Source: Neorhizobium vignae
GTDB lineage: Bacteria; Pseudomonadota; Alphaproteobacteria; Rhizobiales; Rhizobiaceae
Direction of reading: 5' to 3'
DNA: 64,000 nt
NCBI RefSeq assembly: GCF_000732195.1
Contig: NZ_JNNU01000023.1
Span: 21,846 to 85,845, forward strand
Position 1 is the stretch's first letter; every line of letters starts with the position of its first letter. The notes under the pieces are model-generated. The model saw nothing but the letters and a program-made list of their open reading frames with translations, did not search any database and was not told the origin of the DNA. Shown here piece after piece: positions 18,341 to 27,252 of the stretch. Made by a program: the position numbers and the translations under genes.

Positions 18341-19876
18341 ATGAAGAAATCAGTTCTCGGGCTTATCTTCGCCCTCGCATCCAGCGTTTCGGTACATCAG
18401 GCCCTGGCGGCTGAGGGCGGTACTCTCTACTTCGGTCTATCCGGTGAGCCTTCCACGCTCGACAGCACCATTAATGCGGGAACGCCGGCCCGAACGATCC
18501 GGCTCGCCATTCACCGCGGCCTCGTCAACTATGGCGCTGACGGAAAGCTGTCGCAGGAGCTTGCGCAGTCCTATGAAGTTTCAACAGACGCACTGACCTA
18601 TACGTTCAAGTTGCGGAACGCGAAATTCCACGACGGGTCGCCGGTGACCGCGCAGGATGTGAAAGCGTCCATCGAGCGCATCACCGCGGCGGACAGCAAG
18701 GCCACTTATCGAAATGAGCTGGGCGTTATCAAAGCGATCGATACGCCCGATGCCAACACCGTCAAGCTGACGCTTTCCAAGCCATTCGTTCCGCTCATCC
18801 ACTACCTGGCGCTTCCGGAATCGGCCATCGTGCCCGCCGCCTGGATCAGAGATCACGGCAAGGATCCGAACGCAACGCCGATTGGCGCCGGGCCTTTCAA
18901 GTTCTCCACCTGGGAACGTGGTCGCGAATTGACCGTCGAAAAGTTCGAGGGATATTACAAGAAGGGCAAGCCTCACCTCGATGACGTCCACTACGTCTTT
19001 TATGCCGACGAAAATACGCGCGTGAATGCGCTGAAATCGAGCGACGTCGACATCATCGATTACGTTCCGTGGAAGGACGCGGCCTCGATCGAGGCCGATT
19101 CCAATCTGAAGCTGGCCAGCACGACTGGCCCTTTCATGATGCTGCAGTTCAACACCAAATTCGAGCCGTTTTCCAAGCCGGAGGTGCGGCAGGCAGTATC
19201 TTACGCCATCGATCGAGCCACGGTCATCAACACGGCCTTCAATGGCCGCGGCACGCCAATCTACGGAATTGCGGTTCCGGAAGGATACATGGGCTATTCC
19301 AAGGAGAAGGCCAACTACTTCAGCTACGACATTGCCAAGGCTAAGGCACTGCTGGCGAAAGCGGGTTATCCGAACGGCTTCGAGGCACGGCTGTTGTCGA
19401 CCGCCCAATACGGCTTCCATAACAATACCGCGGTCGCGGTGCAGGCGGAGCTCGCCAAGATCGGCATCAAGGCGAAACTCGATCTTCCGGACTGGTCCGG
19501 CCGCATCGCCAAGAACAACGCTGGCGATTATGATTTTCTTGTCGCGGGTACTGCAGGCGACATCGCCGATCCCGATTGGCTCAGCAATTTCTTCTACGGC
19601 GGTCAGCAACTGGTCCGGCTCAACAATTCGGCCCATTTCAACGACCCGGTTATCAACGAACTTCTGGACAAGGGGCGCATCACGCTCGAGGCGGGTGAAC
19701 GCGAGAAGATCTATGGCCAATTTGTCGATCGGGCACTGGAGCAATCGCCCTTCGTCTACCTGATGTGGCGCGACCAGAGTTTCGGCTTGCGTAAGGTCGT
19801 CAAGGGGTTCTCCAATATTCCCGGCTTTCTGACATTTCAGTCCGGTATCACGGTGGAGGATACCGAGGTGGAGTAG
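18341..19876 (+). CDS. Periplasmic substrate-binding protein, family 5 (DppA/OppA type)
   Basis: 511 residues from the ATG at 18341, preceded by AAGGGG. This start gives a classic Sec signal peptide (basic MKKS, hydrophobic core, cleavage after 'QALA'), while the ATG at 18296 would bury it. The SBP_bac_5 pattern is clear: 'LYFGLSGEPSTLDS', 'YTFKLRNAKFHDGSPVTAQDV', 'VRQAVSYAIDR'. It captures the substrate in the periplasm and delivers it to the permease pair. It is the last gene of the operon and is followed by a hairpin terminator. Family 5 proteins bind peptides, opines and glycosides as well as other solutes, so an Amadori compound is feasible. Confidence 0.9.
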   Translation: MKKSVLGLIFALASSVSVHQALAAEGGTLYFGLSGEPSTLDSTINAGTPARTIRLAIHRGLVNYGADGKLSQELAQSYEVSTDALTYTFKLRNAKFHDGSPVTAQDVKASIERITAADSKATYRNELGVIKAIDTPDANTVKLTLSKPFVPLIHYLALPESAIVPAAWIRDHGKDPNATPIGAGPFKFSTWERGRELTVEKFEGYYKKGKPHLDDVHYVFYADENTRVNALKSSDVDIIDYVPWKDAASIEADSNLKLASTTGPFMMLQFNTKFEPFSKPEVRQAVSYAIDRATVINTAFNGRGTPIYGIAVPEGYMGYSKEKANYFSYDIAKAKALLAKAGYPNGFEARLLSTAQYGFHNNTAVAVQAELAKIGIKAKLDLPDWSGRIAKNNAGDYDFLVAGTAGDIADPDWLSNFFYGGQQLVRLNNSAHFNDPVINELLDKGRITLEAGEREKIYGQFVDRALEQSPFVYLMWRDQSFGLRKVVKGFSNIPGFLTFQSGITVEDTEVE

Positions 19877-19901
19877 GCGGTTAAAACCGCTGACGTCATC
19901 G

Positions 19902-19924
19902 TCCCCGATCTTTCAGGTCGGGGA
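19902..19924 (+). terminator. Hairpin terminator after the hyuAB/deglycase/ABC operon
   Basis: A perfect 7-bp stem TCCCCGA/TCGGGGA with a 9-nt loop lies 26 bp past the binding-protein stop. A smaller GCGGTT/AACCGC hairpin sits just before it. There is no long T-run, so efficiency is uncertain, but the position at the operon end supports the call. Confidence 0.55.
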
Positions 19925-20053
19925 TAATGCAGCATGGCACCGGACCTTGAGGTTATTGGGCCGCGAATATTGGCGATGGGCCACAACGTTTGTATGTCGG
20001 GAATTGGCGCAACGCTACCTTTGGGTGTTGCCGAGTTCAACAGGTCGATCTGC

Positions 20054-21151
20054 TCAAAGATCCAGCGCGAACTGCCGATCGTCATCGTTGCTGCTGCTCT
20101 CTAGCGATGATAGGGTTACGCCAAGCAGGCGCACGCCTTTCTGCGTCGGAAACTCGCCTGACAGGATGACATTGCAGAGCTTCGCAAGCTCGTCCGCACC
20201 GCCGATAGGCATTGTGGTGGATCGGCTGCGGGTGACCTGCTTGAAGTCGGCATATTTGATCTTCACGGTCGCCGTCCGTGCCCAGATATCGTTCGCTTCA
20301 CAATATCGCCAGACCTTGTCGACCAGCGGTGCAATCCCGTTCATGGCCTCGTCTAGGCGATGGATGTCGTCCCGGAACGTATCTTCCGCACCCACAGACT
20401 TGCGCACGCGGTCCGACTTGACCTCCCGATTGTCGATACGCCGGGCGATCCCGTGGAAATACGGGCCGGACTTCCCGAAATGCTCCTGCAGGAAGGCCAG
20501 CGATTTCTCCTTCAGATCGGCGCCGGTTTCAATGCCGTAGCGCTTCATGCGCTCGGCGGTCGCCGGGCCGACACCGTGGAATTTCTTGACGGGGAGGGCT
20601 TCGACAAATGCCGGGCCGTTTTTCGGCGTGATTACCGCTTGCCCATTGGGCTTGTTCAAGTCGCTCGCCATCTTCGCCAGAAACTTGTTGTAGGAAATCC
20701 CGGCGGAGGCATTGAGGCCCGTAAGCGTCTTGATCCTGGTACGGATTTCCTCGGCAATCTCGGTCGCGATCACCATGCCCTTCAAGTTCTCGGTCACGTC
20801 GAGATAGGCTTCGTCAAGGGACAACGGCTCGATCAGCGGGGTGTACTCGGCAAAAATCTCCCTGATCTGCAGCGAGATCGCCTTATAGGCGTCGAAACGG
20901 GGCCGCACGAAGATCAACTCCGGACATTTCCGCTTGGCGGTGACAGACGCCATTGCCGAATGAACCCCGAATGTCCGCGCCTCGTAGCTGGCGGCCGCGA
21001 CCACTCCGCGGGCCTCTCCATGCCCGACCGCCACCGGTTTGCCGCGCAGCTCGGGATTATCCCGCTGTTCCACTGACGCATAGAAGGCATCCATGTCGAT
21101 ATGGATGATCTTGCGCGGTCGGCTGTCGCCAGAGGAGGGTGGTTCAATCAT
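20054..21151 (-). CDS. dinB: DNA polymerase IV (Y family)
   Basis: 365 residues. The catalytic carboxylates are intact in 'HIDMDAFYASVE' and 'SLDEAYLD', and the 'GISYNKFLAKMASD' and 'FHGVGPATAERM' helix-hairpin-helix motifs follow as in DinB. It performs error-prone translesion synthesis, for example past N2-dG adducts. A TTG at 21181 overlaps the stop of the upstream small gene (TTGA) and would add ten residues; the ATG at 21151 is the conservative start. It is divergent from the imuA-imuB-dnaE2 cassette, so this locus collects translesion polymerases. The shared intergenic region holds a LexA box. Confidence 0.93.
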   Translation of the reverse strand: MIEPPSSGDSRPRKIIHIDMDAFYASVEQRDNPELRGKPVAVGHGEARGVVAAASYEARTFGVHSAMASVTAKRKCPELIFVRPRFDAYKAISLQIREIFAEYTPLIEPLSLDEAYLDVTENLKGMVIATEIAEEIRTRIKTLTGLNASAGISYNKFLAKMASDLNKPNGQAVITPKNGPAFVEALPVKKFHGVGPATAERMKRYGIETGADLKEKSLAFLQEHFGKSGPYFHGIARRIDNREVKSDRVRKSVGAEDTFRDDIHRLDEAMNGIAPLVDKVWRYCEANDIWARTATVKIKYADFKQVTRSRSTTMPIGGADELAKLCNVILSGEFPTQKGVRLLGVTLSSLESSSNDDDRQFALDL

Positions 21152-21177
21152 GGTTGCACGCTCAGGACTTGGCCCAC

Positions 21178-21423
21178 TCAATCAGCCGATTGCGCCACTT
21201 TCAAGAGACCGGGAAACGCCAGCTCGCAGGGTCGGTCGGCCGCTTCCTCACTAATCCTTTCGCATCCCATCGCCAGGCGCCGGCGCAGCTGCTCAAGTGA
21301 CGGGATGGAGCCATGAAGACGCACCAGCTTCTTCCGGTCGAGAAGGCCATGTCGATGGCACCGGCGGCATTCGACCTCGATCGTAGCCGCCTTGATGCCG
21401 CGAAGAGTAACCTGGTGGGCCAT
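21178..21423 (-). CDS. Small CxxC-containing protein next to dinB
   Basis: 81 residues with 'VECRRCHRHG' (a CxxC pair) near residue 18 and two further cysteines (C54, C66), a possible zinc knuckle. The pattern 'LVRLHGSIPSLEQLRRRLA' followed by cysteines is one I have seen in short conserved alphaproteobacterial hypotheticals, but I know of no function. It lies directly upstream of dinB and overlaps a possible TTG start of it, suggesting co-expression and perhaps SOS control from the LexA box about 150 bp upstream of its ATG. Confidence 0.65.
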   Translation of the reverse strand: MAHQVTLRGIKAATIEVECRRCHRHGLLDRKKLVRLHGSIPSLEQLRRRLAMGCERISEEAADRPCELAFPGLLKVAQSAD

Positions 21424-21574
21424 CGGCTCTGGGATTTAGCTCCAAATTTTTCCCGGCCTGTAACTCATTTCCCATGCCTTTGATCTCCCTTTCGAATCCC
21501 TGGCCGGCCCGCCAGCATCCGGAAGCCACTTGGCCGCCCATGCGCTTATGCCGATTGACTCATTAAACAAATAA

Positions 21575-21589
21575 GAACAAAAGAGGAAC
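21575..21589 (+). promoter_or_regulatory. LexA (SOS) box, GAAC-N7-GAAC
   Basis: GAAC at 21575-21578 and again at 21586-21589, separated by seven bases. This is the direct-repeat SOS box (GTTC-N7-GTTC) of alphaproteobacteria. It lies 52 bp upstream of the imuA ATG and in the only intergenic region between imuA and the divergent dinB-side genes, so LexA probably represses the cassette and possibly both directions. Confidence 0.8.
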
Positions 21590-21641
21590 ATAGTCTCATC
21601 CCCGCCCGTTGAAAAGGTCTCATCTTGGAATCGTCAACAGC

Positions 21642-22403
21642 ATGCAAAACCGCGCACCAAACGTTGGTATCGAAGAACTTCGCGAGCGCATCGAAAGCCT
21701 CGGTGGCTCAGGTTTGCGGAAACGGGAGGTGCTTCCCTTCGGGATCGCATCGATCGACCGGCACCTGCCGGGCGGTGGTCTGGCACTCGGCGCGCTGCAC
21801 GAGGTTGCCGGGGGCGGCAATGGTGCGCTCGACGGCGCGGCCGCGGCACTGTTTGTCGCTGGCATCGCGGCCCGAATACACGGCAAGATCCTGTGGTGCC
21901 TGACGCGGCGGGACCTGTTCATGCCGGGGCTGGTACAGGCCGGGCTTTCCCACAATCGGGTGCTGATGGTCGAATCCTTGGATGAAAAAGGCGTCCTCGA
22001 CTGTTTCGAGGAGGGATTGCGCTGCGGCGGGCTCGGCGCCGTGGTGGGCGAGGTCGCCCGCATGACGATGACCAGCTCCCGCCGCCTGCAGCTTGCTGCC
22101 GAAACCACCGGCGTGACCGGCATCGCAATCCGCCGCTGGCGCCGCCAGTCGGAGGCTTCCGACTACGGTCATCCGACCGCCGCGGTGACGCGATGGCGGA
22201 TTTCCGTCGTTCCCTCCGAACCCTTGCCGGTCCCCGGTATCGGCCGCCCTCGGTGGTATCTCGAACTCCTTCGTTGTCGTGCCGCGGAAAGTGCTGATTA
22301 TGTGGTCGAAGCCTGCGATGCCCAGGGTCGTCTCGGTCTATCTGCCGACCTGGCCAACCGATCGCCATCGCAAGATGCTTGGGCCGCAAGCGCCAACCGC
22401 TGA
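21642..22403 (+). CDS. imuA: ImuA, RecA-like accessory protein of the mutasome
   Basis: 253 residues from the ATG at 21642. The protein has the weak RecA/SulA-like fold pattern of ImuA: 'LPFGIASIDRHLPGGGLALGALHEV' aligns with the start of the RecA core, but the canonical Walker A is degenerate. The C-terminal half carries the 'TSSRRLQLAAETTGVTGIAIRRWRR' region seen in ImuA proteins. It works with ImuB and DnaE2 in damage-induced mutagenesis. The 3' end overlaps imuB by about 100 bp. A LexA box lies just upstream. Confidence 0.88.
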   Translation: MQNRAPNVGIEELRERIESLGGSGLRKREVLPFGIASIDRHLPGGGLALGALHEVAGGGNGALDGAAAALFVAGIAARIHGKILWCLTRRDLFMPGLVQAGLSHNRVLMVESLDEKGVLDCFEEGLRCGGLGAVVGEVARMTMTSSRRLQLAAETTGVTGIAIRRWRRQSEASDYGHPTAAVTRWRISVVPSEPLPVPGIGRPRWYLELLRCRAAESADYVVEACDAQGRLGLSADLANRSPSQDAWAASANR

Positions 22404-23835
22404 AACGCCCCTGGTCATGGTCGGCCGGGAAGGGGGCCGGCGCCTCATCATGGCCGCAGATGCCGCGGCACTGGCAGCCGGGCTCCGGGTCGGCATGACG
22501 GCTGCCAAGACACAGGCGCTGGTCAGCAATCTGCTCATCGAAGACCTGCGTCCCGACGAGGACCGGCGTGAACTGGACCGCCTGGCCCTCTGGTTCCTCG
22601 GCAATTATGCGCCGATCGTCGCCGTCGATCCGCCGGACGGGATCGTTATCGAAACAACCGGCGCCGACCATCTGCACGGCAATGAGACCCTGATGCTCAC
22701 CGGCATGATCAACCGGCTGCGGGCCATGGGTTTTGCCGCCCGCGCGGCGATCGCCGACAGCCGGGGCGCTTCGCATGCGCTCGCCAGATACCGTGCCGAT
22801 CCGTTTCTGGTGATATCGGAAGGCGGCACCCCGGCCGCGGTGCTCGATCTACCTATCGCAGCGCTGCGCCTGGAGGCCGGGCTCGTGGCGTCCTTGCGCA
22901 CACTCGGCTTCGAGCGGATCCGCGAGCTGGAGGCCACCCCGCGCGCACCGCTTGCCCTGCGTTTTGGCCCGGAGATCGGCCGAAGGCTCGACCAGATCCT
23001 CTGCAGGGCCGTCGAGCCGATTGATCCGATCCGCCCATCTGAGGTTATCGAGGTGCGCCGCGCCTTCGCCGAGCCGATTTCCGCGGCCGAAACCATTGCC
23101 CGTTATGTGGGGAAGCTGGTGAAGGCCATCTGCGGCCTGCTGGAGGAACGGGGCCTCGGCGTTCGGCGCCTCGACCTCCTCTGTCATCGTGTCGATAGTG
23201 GCGTGCAGGTGGTGAGGGCAGGGACCGCCAAGCCGGTGCGCGACGTCCAGCGGCTGACCCGCCTGCTCTGCGACCGGATCGACACCATCGACCCCGGCTT
23301 TGGCATCGAAATCCTGGTCCTGTCGGCCAGCCGCGCCGAACCGCTCGACGCGGTCCAGTCGGTCTCGTCGCTGATCGAAGAGTCGGTGGCGGATGTCAGC
23401 GGCCTGGTCGATGTCATCGCCAATCGCGGCCATCGCATCTATCGCATCGCCGCGGTGGAGAGCGACGTCCCGGAACGGTCGTTCATGCTGGTCCCGCCGC
23501 TCGCCGAAGACGACGAGGTGGGCTGGCCGATGCACTGGCCGCGGCCGTCACGGCTTTTCCTGCAGCCCGAGCCGATCCAGTGCATCGCACCGCTGCCCGA
23601 CCATCCGCCGGTGCGGTTTACCTGGCGCGGCATCCGCCATGTGGTCAAGCGGGCCGATGGGCCGGAACGAGTGTTCGGGGAATGGTGGAAACGCGACAAG
23701 GAACTGGTCGCGGTCAGAGACTATTTCTCGGTGGAGAATGCGGCCGGCGAGCGGTTCTGGATCTACCGCCAGGGCGATGGCGAACATGCCGACAGCGGCT
23801 CCGGAAGCTGGTTCATCCAGGGGATGTTCGGATGA
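22300..23835 (+). CDS. imuB: ImuB, catalytically inactive Y-family polymerase homologue
   Basis: 511 residues from the ATG at 22300, which has GGAAAG upstream; a later ATG at 22318 is also possible. It is Y-family in architecture, but the first catalytic site reads 'VSVYLPTWPTD' and the second 'DGIVIETTGADHL', so the acidic residues that hold the metals in DinB are missing, as is typical of ImuB. ImuB is the hub that bridges DnaE2, ImuA and the beta clamp. The start lies inside imuA and the stop overlaps the dnaE2 start (ATGA), so the three are translationally coupled. Confidence 0.9.
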   Translation: MWSKPAMPRVVSVYLPTWPTDRHRKMLGPQAPTAETPLVMVGREGGRRLIMAADAAALAAGLRVGMTAAKTQALVSNLLIEDLRPDEDRRELDRLALWFLGNYAPIVAVDPPDGIVIETTGADHLHGNETLMLTGMINRLRAMGFAARAAIADSRGASHALARYRADPFLVISEGGTPAAVLDLPIAALRLEAGLVASLRTLGFERIRELEATPRAPLALRFGPEIGRRLDQILCRAVEPIDPIRPSEVIEVRRAFAEPISAAETIARYVGKLVKAICGLLEERGLGVRRLDLLCHRVDSGVQVVRAGTAKPVRDVQRLTRLLCDRIDTIDPGFGIEILVLSASRAEPLDAVQSVSSLIEESVADVSGLVDVIANRGHRIYRIAAVESDVPERSFMLVPPLAEDDEVGWPMHWPRPSRLFLQPEPIQCIAPLPDHPPVRFTWRGIRHVVKRADGPERVFGEWWKRDKELVAVRDYFSVENAAGERFWIYRQGDGEHADSGSGSWFIQGMFG

Positions 23836-26800
23836 GTGATGGGCCTCAATACGCTGAACTGCAGATGACCTCTCACTTTTCTTTCCTGCGCGGGGCCAGT
23901 TCCTGCGACGAGCTGTTTGCCACGGCTGCCGCCCTTGGTATCGAGGCTCTGGCTGTGACAGATCACAACAGCTTGGCCGGTATCGTTCGCGCCCATCAGG
24001 CGGCGAAGGATACCGGCATCAAGCTGATCGTCGGCTGCCGTCTTGACCTGCGCGACGATGTCTCGGTTCTCGTCTATCCGACCGATCGACCGGCCTATTC
24101 CCGGCTCTGCCGCCTGCTGTCAATCGGCAAGGTCCGGGCGGGCAAGGGCAAATGCGATCTTGGCTGGGATGACCTGGTTGCCTATGGCGAGGGCCTGCTG
24201 GTCGTCCTGCTTCCCGATCTCGCCGACGATCTCTGCGCCATCCGGTTGCGCCGCCTGAAAGCGGACTTTGCGGACCGCGCCTATCTGGCTCTGACGCTGC
24301 GACGGCGGCCCAACGACCAACTGCGGCTGCATCAGCTTTCCAATCTCGCCGCCCAAGCCGGCGTGCCGACGGTCGTCACCAATGATGTGCTCTACCATGA
24401 CCGCGATCGCCGCATGCTGCAGGACATCGTCACCTGCATCCGCCACAACACGACGATCGACAAGCTCGGCCATCGGAAACAGCGCTTCGCAGACCGTTAT
24501 CTGAAGCCGCCGGAGGAGATGCACCGCCTGTTCAGGCGATATCCGGAAGCCCTGGCGCGGACCCTGGAGATTACGAGGCGCTGCAAGTTTTCGCTCGATC
24601 AGCTCGCCTATCAATATCCCGAAGAAATCATGATGCCCGGCCTGACGGCACAGCAGGCTCTCGAAAAGCTTGTCTGGGAGGCCGTCCCCAGCCGCTATCC
24701 GGAAGAGCTGCCCGACGATGTGGAAGCCGTCCTCAAGCACGAACTCGCCCTGATCGCCAAGCTCGACTATGCGCCATACTTCCTGACCGTGAACTCGATT
24801 GTCCGGTTTGCCCGCTCCAAGGATATCCTGTGCCAGGGCAGGGGCTCGGCTGCCAATTCAGCAGTGTGTTATGTGCTTGGCATCACCTCGATCGATCCGT
24901 CCCGCAACGACCTGCTGTTCGAGCGCTTCGTGTCGGAGGAACGACGGGAACCGCCGGACATCGACGTGGATTTCGAGCACGAGCGCCGGGAGCAGGTAAT
25001 CCAATGGGTCTATGAGACCTACGGCCGGCAACGGGCCGCGCTTTGCTCGGTCGTCACCTGCTATCGCGCCAAGGGTGCACTCCGCGACGTCGGCAAGGCC
25101 TTGGGCCTGCCGGAAGACCTGACCAAGATGCTCTCGTCGAACGTCTGGGGCTTCAGCGAGGAGATCGGCGAAAAGGATGCCAAGCAGCTCAATCTCAACG
25201 CCACCGACCGCCGCCTGAAGCTCGCGCTGGACCTTTCCCGGCAGCTCATCGGCACGCCCCGGCACCATTCCCAGCATCCGGGCGGCTTCGTACTGACCCA
25301 GGACCGGCTCGACGAACTGGTTCCCATCGAACCGGCCGCTATGGCGGGCCGGCAGATCATCGAATGGGACAAGGACGATATCGATATTCTGAAATTCATG
25401 AAGATGGATGTGTTGGCGCTGGGCATGCTTTCCTGCATGAAACGCGGGTTCGACCTGCTTGAAGAGCACAAGGGCATCAGGATGGATCTCGCAACCATCC
25501 CGGCCGAGGATCCACGCACCTACGCAATGATCCGGCGCGCCGACACGCTCGGCACCTTCCAGATTGAAAGCCGGGCGCAGATGTCTATGCTGCCGCGCCT
25601 GAAGCCGGAGACCTTTTACGACCTTGTCATCGAGGTCGCCATCGTGCGCCCCGGTCCGATCCAGGGCGATATGGTGCATCCCTACCTGCGACGCCGCGAA
25701 GGCAAGGAAAAGGTCGAATATCCGAGGCCGGAACTGCAGAATGTGCTCGGCAAGACGCTTGGCGTGCCGCTCTTCCAGGAACAGGCCATGCGGGTGGCGA
25801 TCGAATGCGCCGGTTTTACCGCCGGTGAGGCCGACCAGCTTCGCCGCGCCATGGCAACGTTCAAACATACCGGCGGGGTCTCGAAGTTCGGAACCAAGCT
25901 CATCGAGGGCATGGTTGCCAGGGGCTATGAGCGCGAGTTCGCGCTCAAGACCTTCTCGCAGCTGGAGGGTTTCGGCTCCTACGGTTTCCCGGAAAGCCAT
26001 GCGGCGAGTTTCGCCCTGATCGCCTATGCCTCCTCCTGGCTCAAATGCTGGCATCCGGAGGTTTTCTGCACCGCTCTCCTGAACGCCCAGCCGATGGGCT
26101 TCTATGCCCCGGCGCAGATCGTCCGCGACGCCCGGCAGCATGGCGTCGAGGTTCGGCCGGTCTGCGTCAATGCCTCGCGCTGGGACTGCACGCTCGAAGA
26201 GACGGGGGAGGGGAGGCTTGCCGTCCGGCTCGGCATGCGGATGGCGAAAGGCCTGGCCAACAAGGACGGCGCCGCCATCGTCGCTTCCCGAGAGGACGAG
26301 CCGTTTCAGTCGGTTGATGACCTCTGGCGACGCGCCGGCGTGCCGTCGGCGTCCCTGGTCAAGCTGGCGGAGGCCGATGCCTTCCAGCCCGCGCTCAAGC
26401 TGGCGCGTCGCGGCGCATTGTGGGCCATCGAAGCGCTACGGGATGAACCCTTGCCGCTGTTTGTCGCCGCAGCAGCTCGTGAACAGGCGGTAATCCCGGA
26501 GGCAATCGAACCTGCCGTCGAACTGAAACCGATGACCCAGGGCCGTGAAGTGGTCGAGGACTACGGCCATGTTGGTCTGAGCCTGCGCGAACACCCTTTG
26601 ACTTTCCTGCGGAAAGATCTCGCCAAGCGCCGCATCGTCACATGCGAGGAGGCGATGAACGCGCGGGACGGCAAATGGCTCGAAGCCGCCGGTCTCGTAT
26701 TGGTCCGCCAGCGGCCCGGCTCGGCCAAAGGCGTCATGTTCATCACCATCGAGGATGAGACCGGCATCGCCAACCTTGTGGTCTGGGTCAAGACCTTCGA

Positions 26801-27089
26801 AAAGTACCGCCGTGTCGTTCTCGGCGCCGGCATGGTCGGCGTCTATGGCAAGATCCAGCGCGAGGGGCAGGTGGTCCATCTGGTCGCTCATCGCCTCACG
26901 GACCTGGCGGTCGAGCTTGCCAGCGTGGGCGATCGCGACGGGGCCTTCCCGTTACCTCATGGCCGTGGCGATGAATTCCATCACGGCAGCCCGGCGCCGG
27001 ATCGGCGCGGCATGCCGAAGATCCGGGACATCGTCGATCCCTATGGTCATATTGAGCAGATCAGGGTGAAGACGCGGGACTTTCGATGA
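23832..27089 (+). CDS. dnaE2: Error-prone DNA polymerase DnaE2
   Basis: 1085 residues, the normal DnaE2 length. The N-terminal PHP domain opens with 'TSHFSFLRGASSCDEL'. The C-family palm motif 'PPDIDVDFEHERRE' carries the metal-binding aspartates, and an OB-fold near the C-terminus follows ('GVMFITIEDETGIANLVVW'). It is a non-essential replicative-type polymerase that makes damage-induced mutations together with ImuA and ImuB. The ATG at 23832 overlaps the imuB stop; the longer frame upstream to 23580 is a shadow. It is the last gene of the cassette, and a hairpin lies at 27128-27163 before the convergent reductase gene. Confidence 0.95.
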   Translation: MSDGPQYAELQMTSHFSFLRGASSCDELFATAAALGIEALAVTDHNSLAGIVRAHQAAKDTGIKLIVGCRLDLRDDVSVLVYPTDRPAYSRLCRLLSIGKVRAGKGKCDLGWDDLVAYGEGLLVVLLPDLADDLCAIRLRRLKADFADRAYLALTLRRRPNDQLRLHQLSNLAAQAGVPTVVTNDVLYHDRDRRMLQDIVTCIRHNTTIDKLGHRKQRFADRYLKPPEEMHRLFRRYPEALARTLEITRRCKFSLDQLAYQYPEEIMMPGLTAQQALEKLVWEAVPSRYPEELPDDVEAVLKHELALIAKLDYAPYFLTVNSIVRFARSKDILCQGRGSAANSAVCYVLGITSIDPSRNDLLFERFVSEERREPPDIDVDFEHERREQVIQWVYETYGRQRAALCSVVTCYRAKGALRDVGKALGLPEDLTKMLSSNVWGFSEEIGEKDAKQLNLNATDRRLKLALDLSRQLIGTPRHHSQHPGGFVLTQDRLDELVPIEPAAMAGRQIIEWDKDDIDILKFMKMDVLALGMLSCMKRGFDLLEEHKGIRMDLATIPAEDPRTYAMIRRADTLGTFQIESRAQMSMLPRLKPETFYDLVIEVAIVRPGPIQGDMVHPYLRRREGKEKVEYPRPELQNVLGKTLGVPLFQEQAMRVAIECAGFTAGEADQLRRAMATFKHTGGVSKFGTKLIEGMVARGYEREFALKTFSQLEGFGSYGFPESHAASFALIAYASSWLKCWHPEVFCTALLNAQPMGFYAPAQIVRDARQHGVEVRPVCVNASRWDCTLEETGEGRLAVRLGMRMAKGLANKDGAAIVASREDEPFQSVDDLWRRAGVPSASLVKLAEADAFQPALKLARRGALWAIEALRDEPLPLFVAAAAREQAVIPEAIEPAVELKPMTQGREVVEDYGHVGLSLREHPLTFLRKDLAKRRIVTCEEAMNARDGKWLEAAGLVLVRQRPGSAKGVMFITIEDETGIANLVVWVKTFEKYRRVVLGAGMVGVYGKIQREGQVVHLVAHRLTDLAVELASVGDRDGAFPLPHGRGDEFHHGSPAPDRRGMPKIRDIVDPYGHIEQIRVKTRDFR

Positions 27090-27127
27090 GGGATGATGTT
27101 CGTAATCCGTCATCGAGACCGATCTGT

Positions 27128-27163
27128 GGAACGACTGCTATGCGCCCGCATTTCGGTCGTTCC
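27128..27163. terminator. Hairpin between convergent dnaE2 and the aldo/keto reductase gene
   Basis: An 8-bp perfect stem GGAACGAC/GTCGTTCC encloses a second 5-bp stem (ATGCG/CGCAT). It sits between two convergent genes, so it could serve either direction. No T-run follows, which keeps confidence moderate. Confidence 0.45.
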
Positions 27164-27252
27164 CGCCAATAGCCCTGGCTCCAACAAGCAGACGTTGCTT
27201 GGCTGAATCGAGTTGTATCCTGAGCGGAATTCGAAATTGGAGAACCTGTATT

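Noticed and set aside
24858..26141. 427-codon open frame on the minus strand inside dnaE2
   Set aside because: Antisense shadow in a GC-rich gene; no domain resemblance, while the sense strand encodes the DnaE2 palm.
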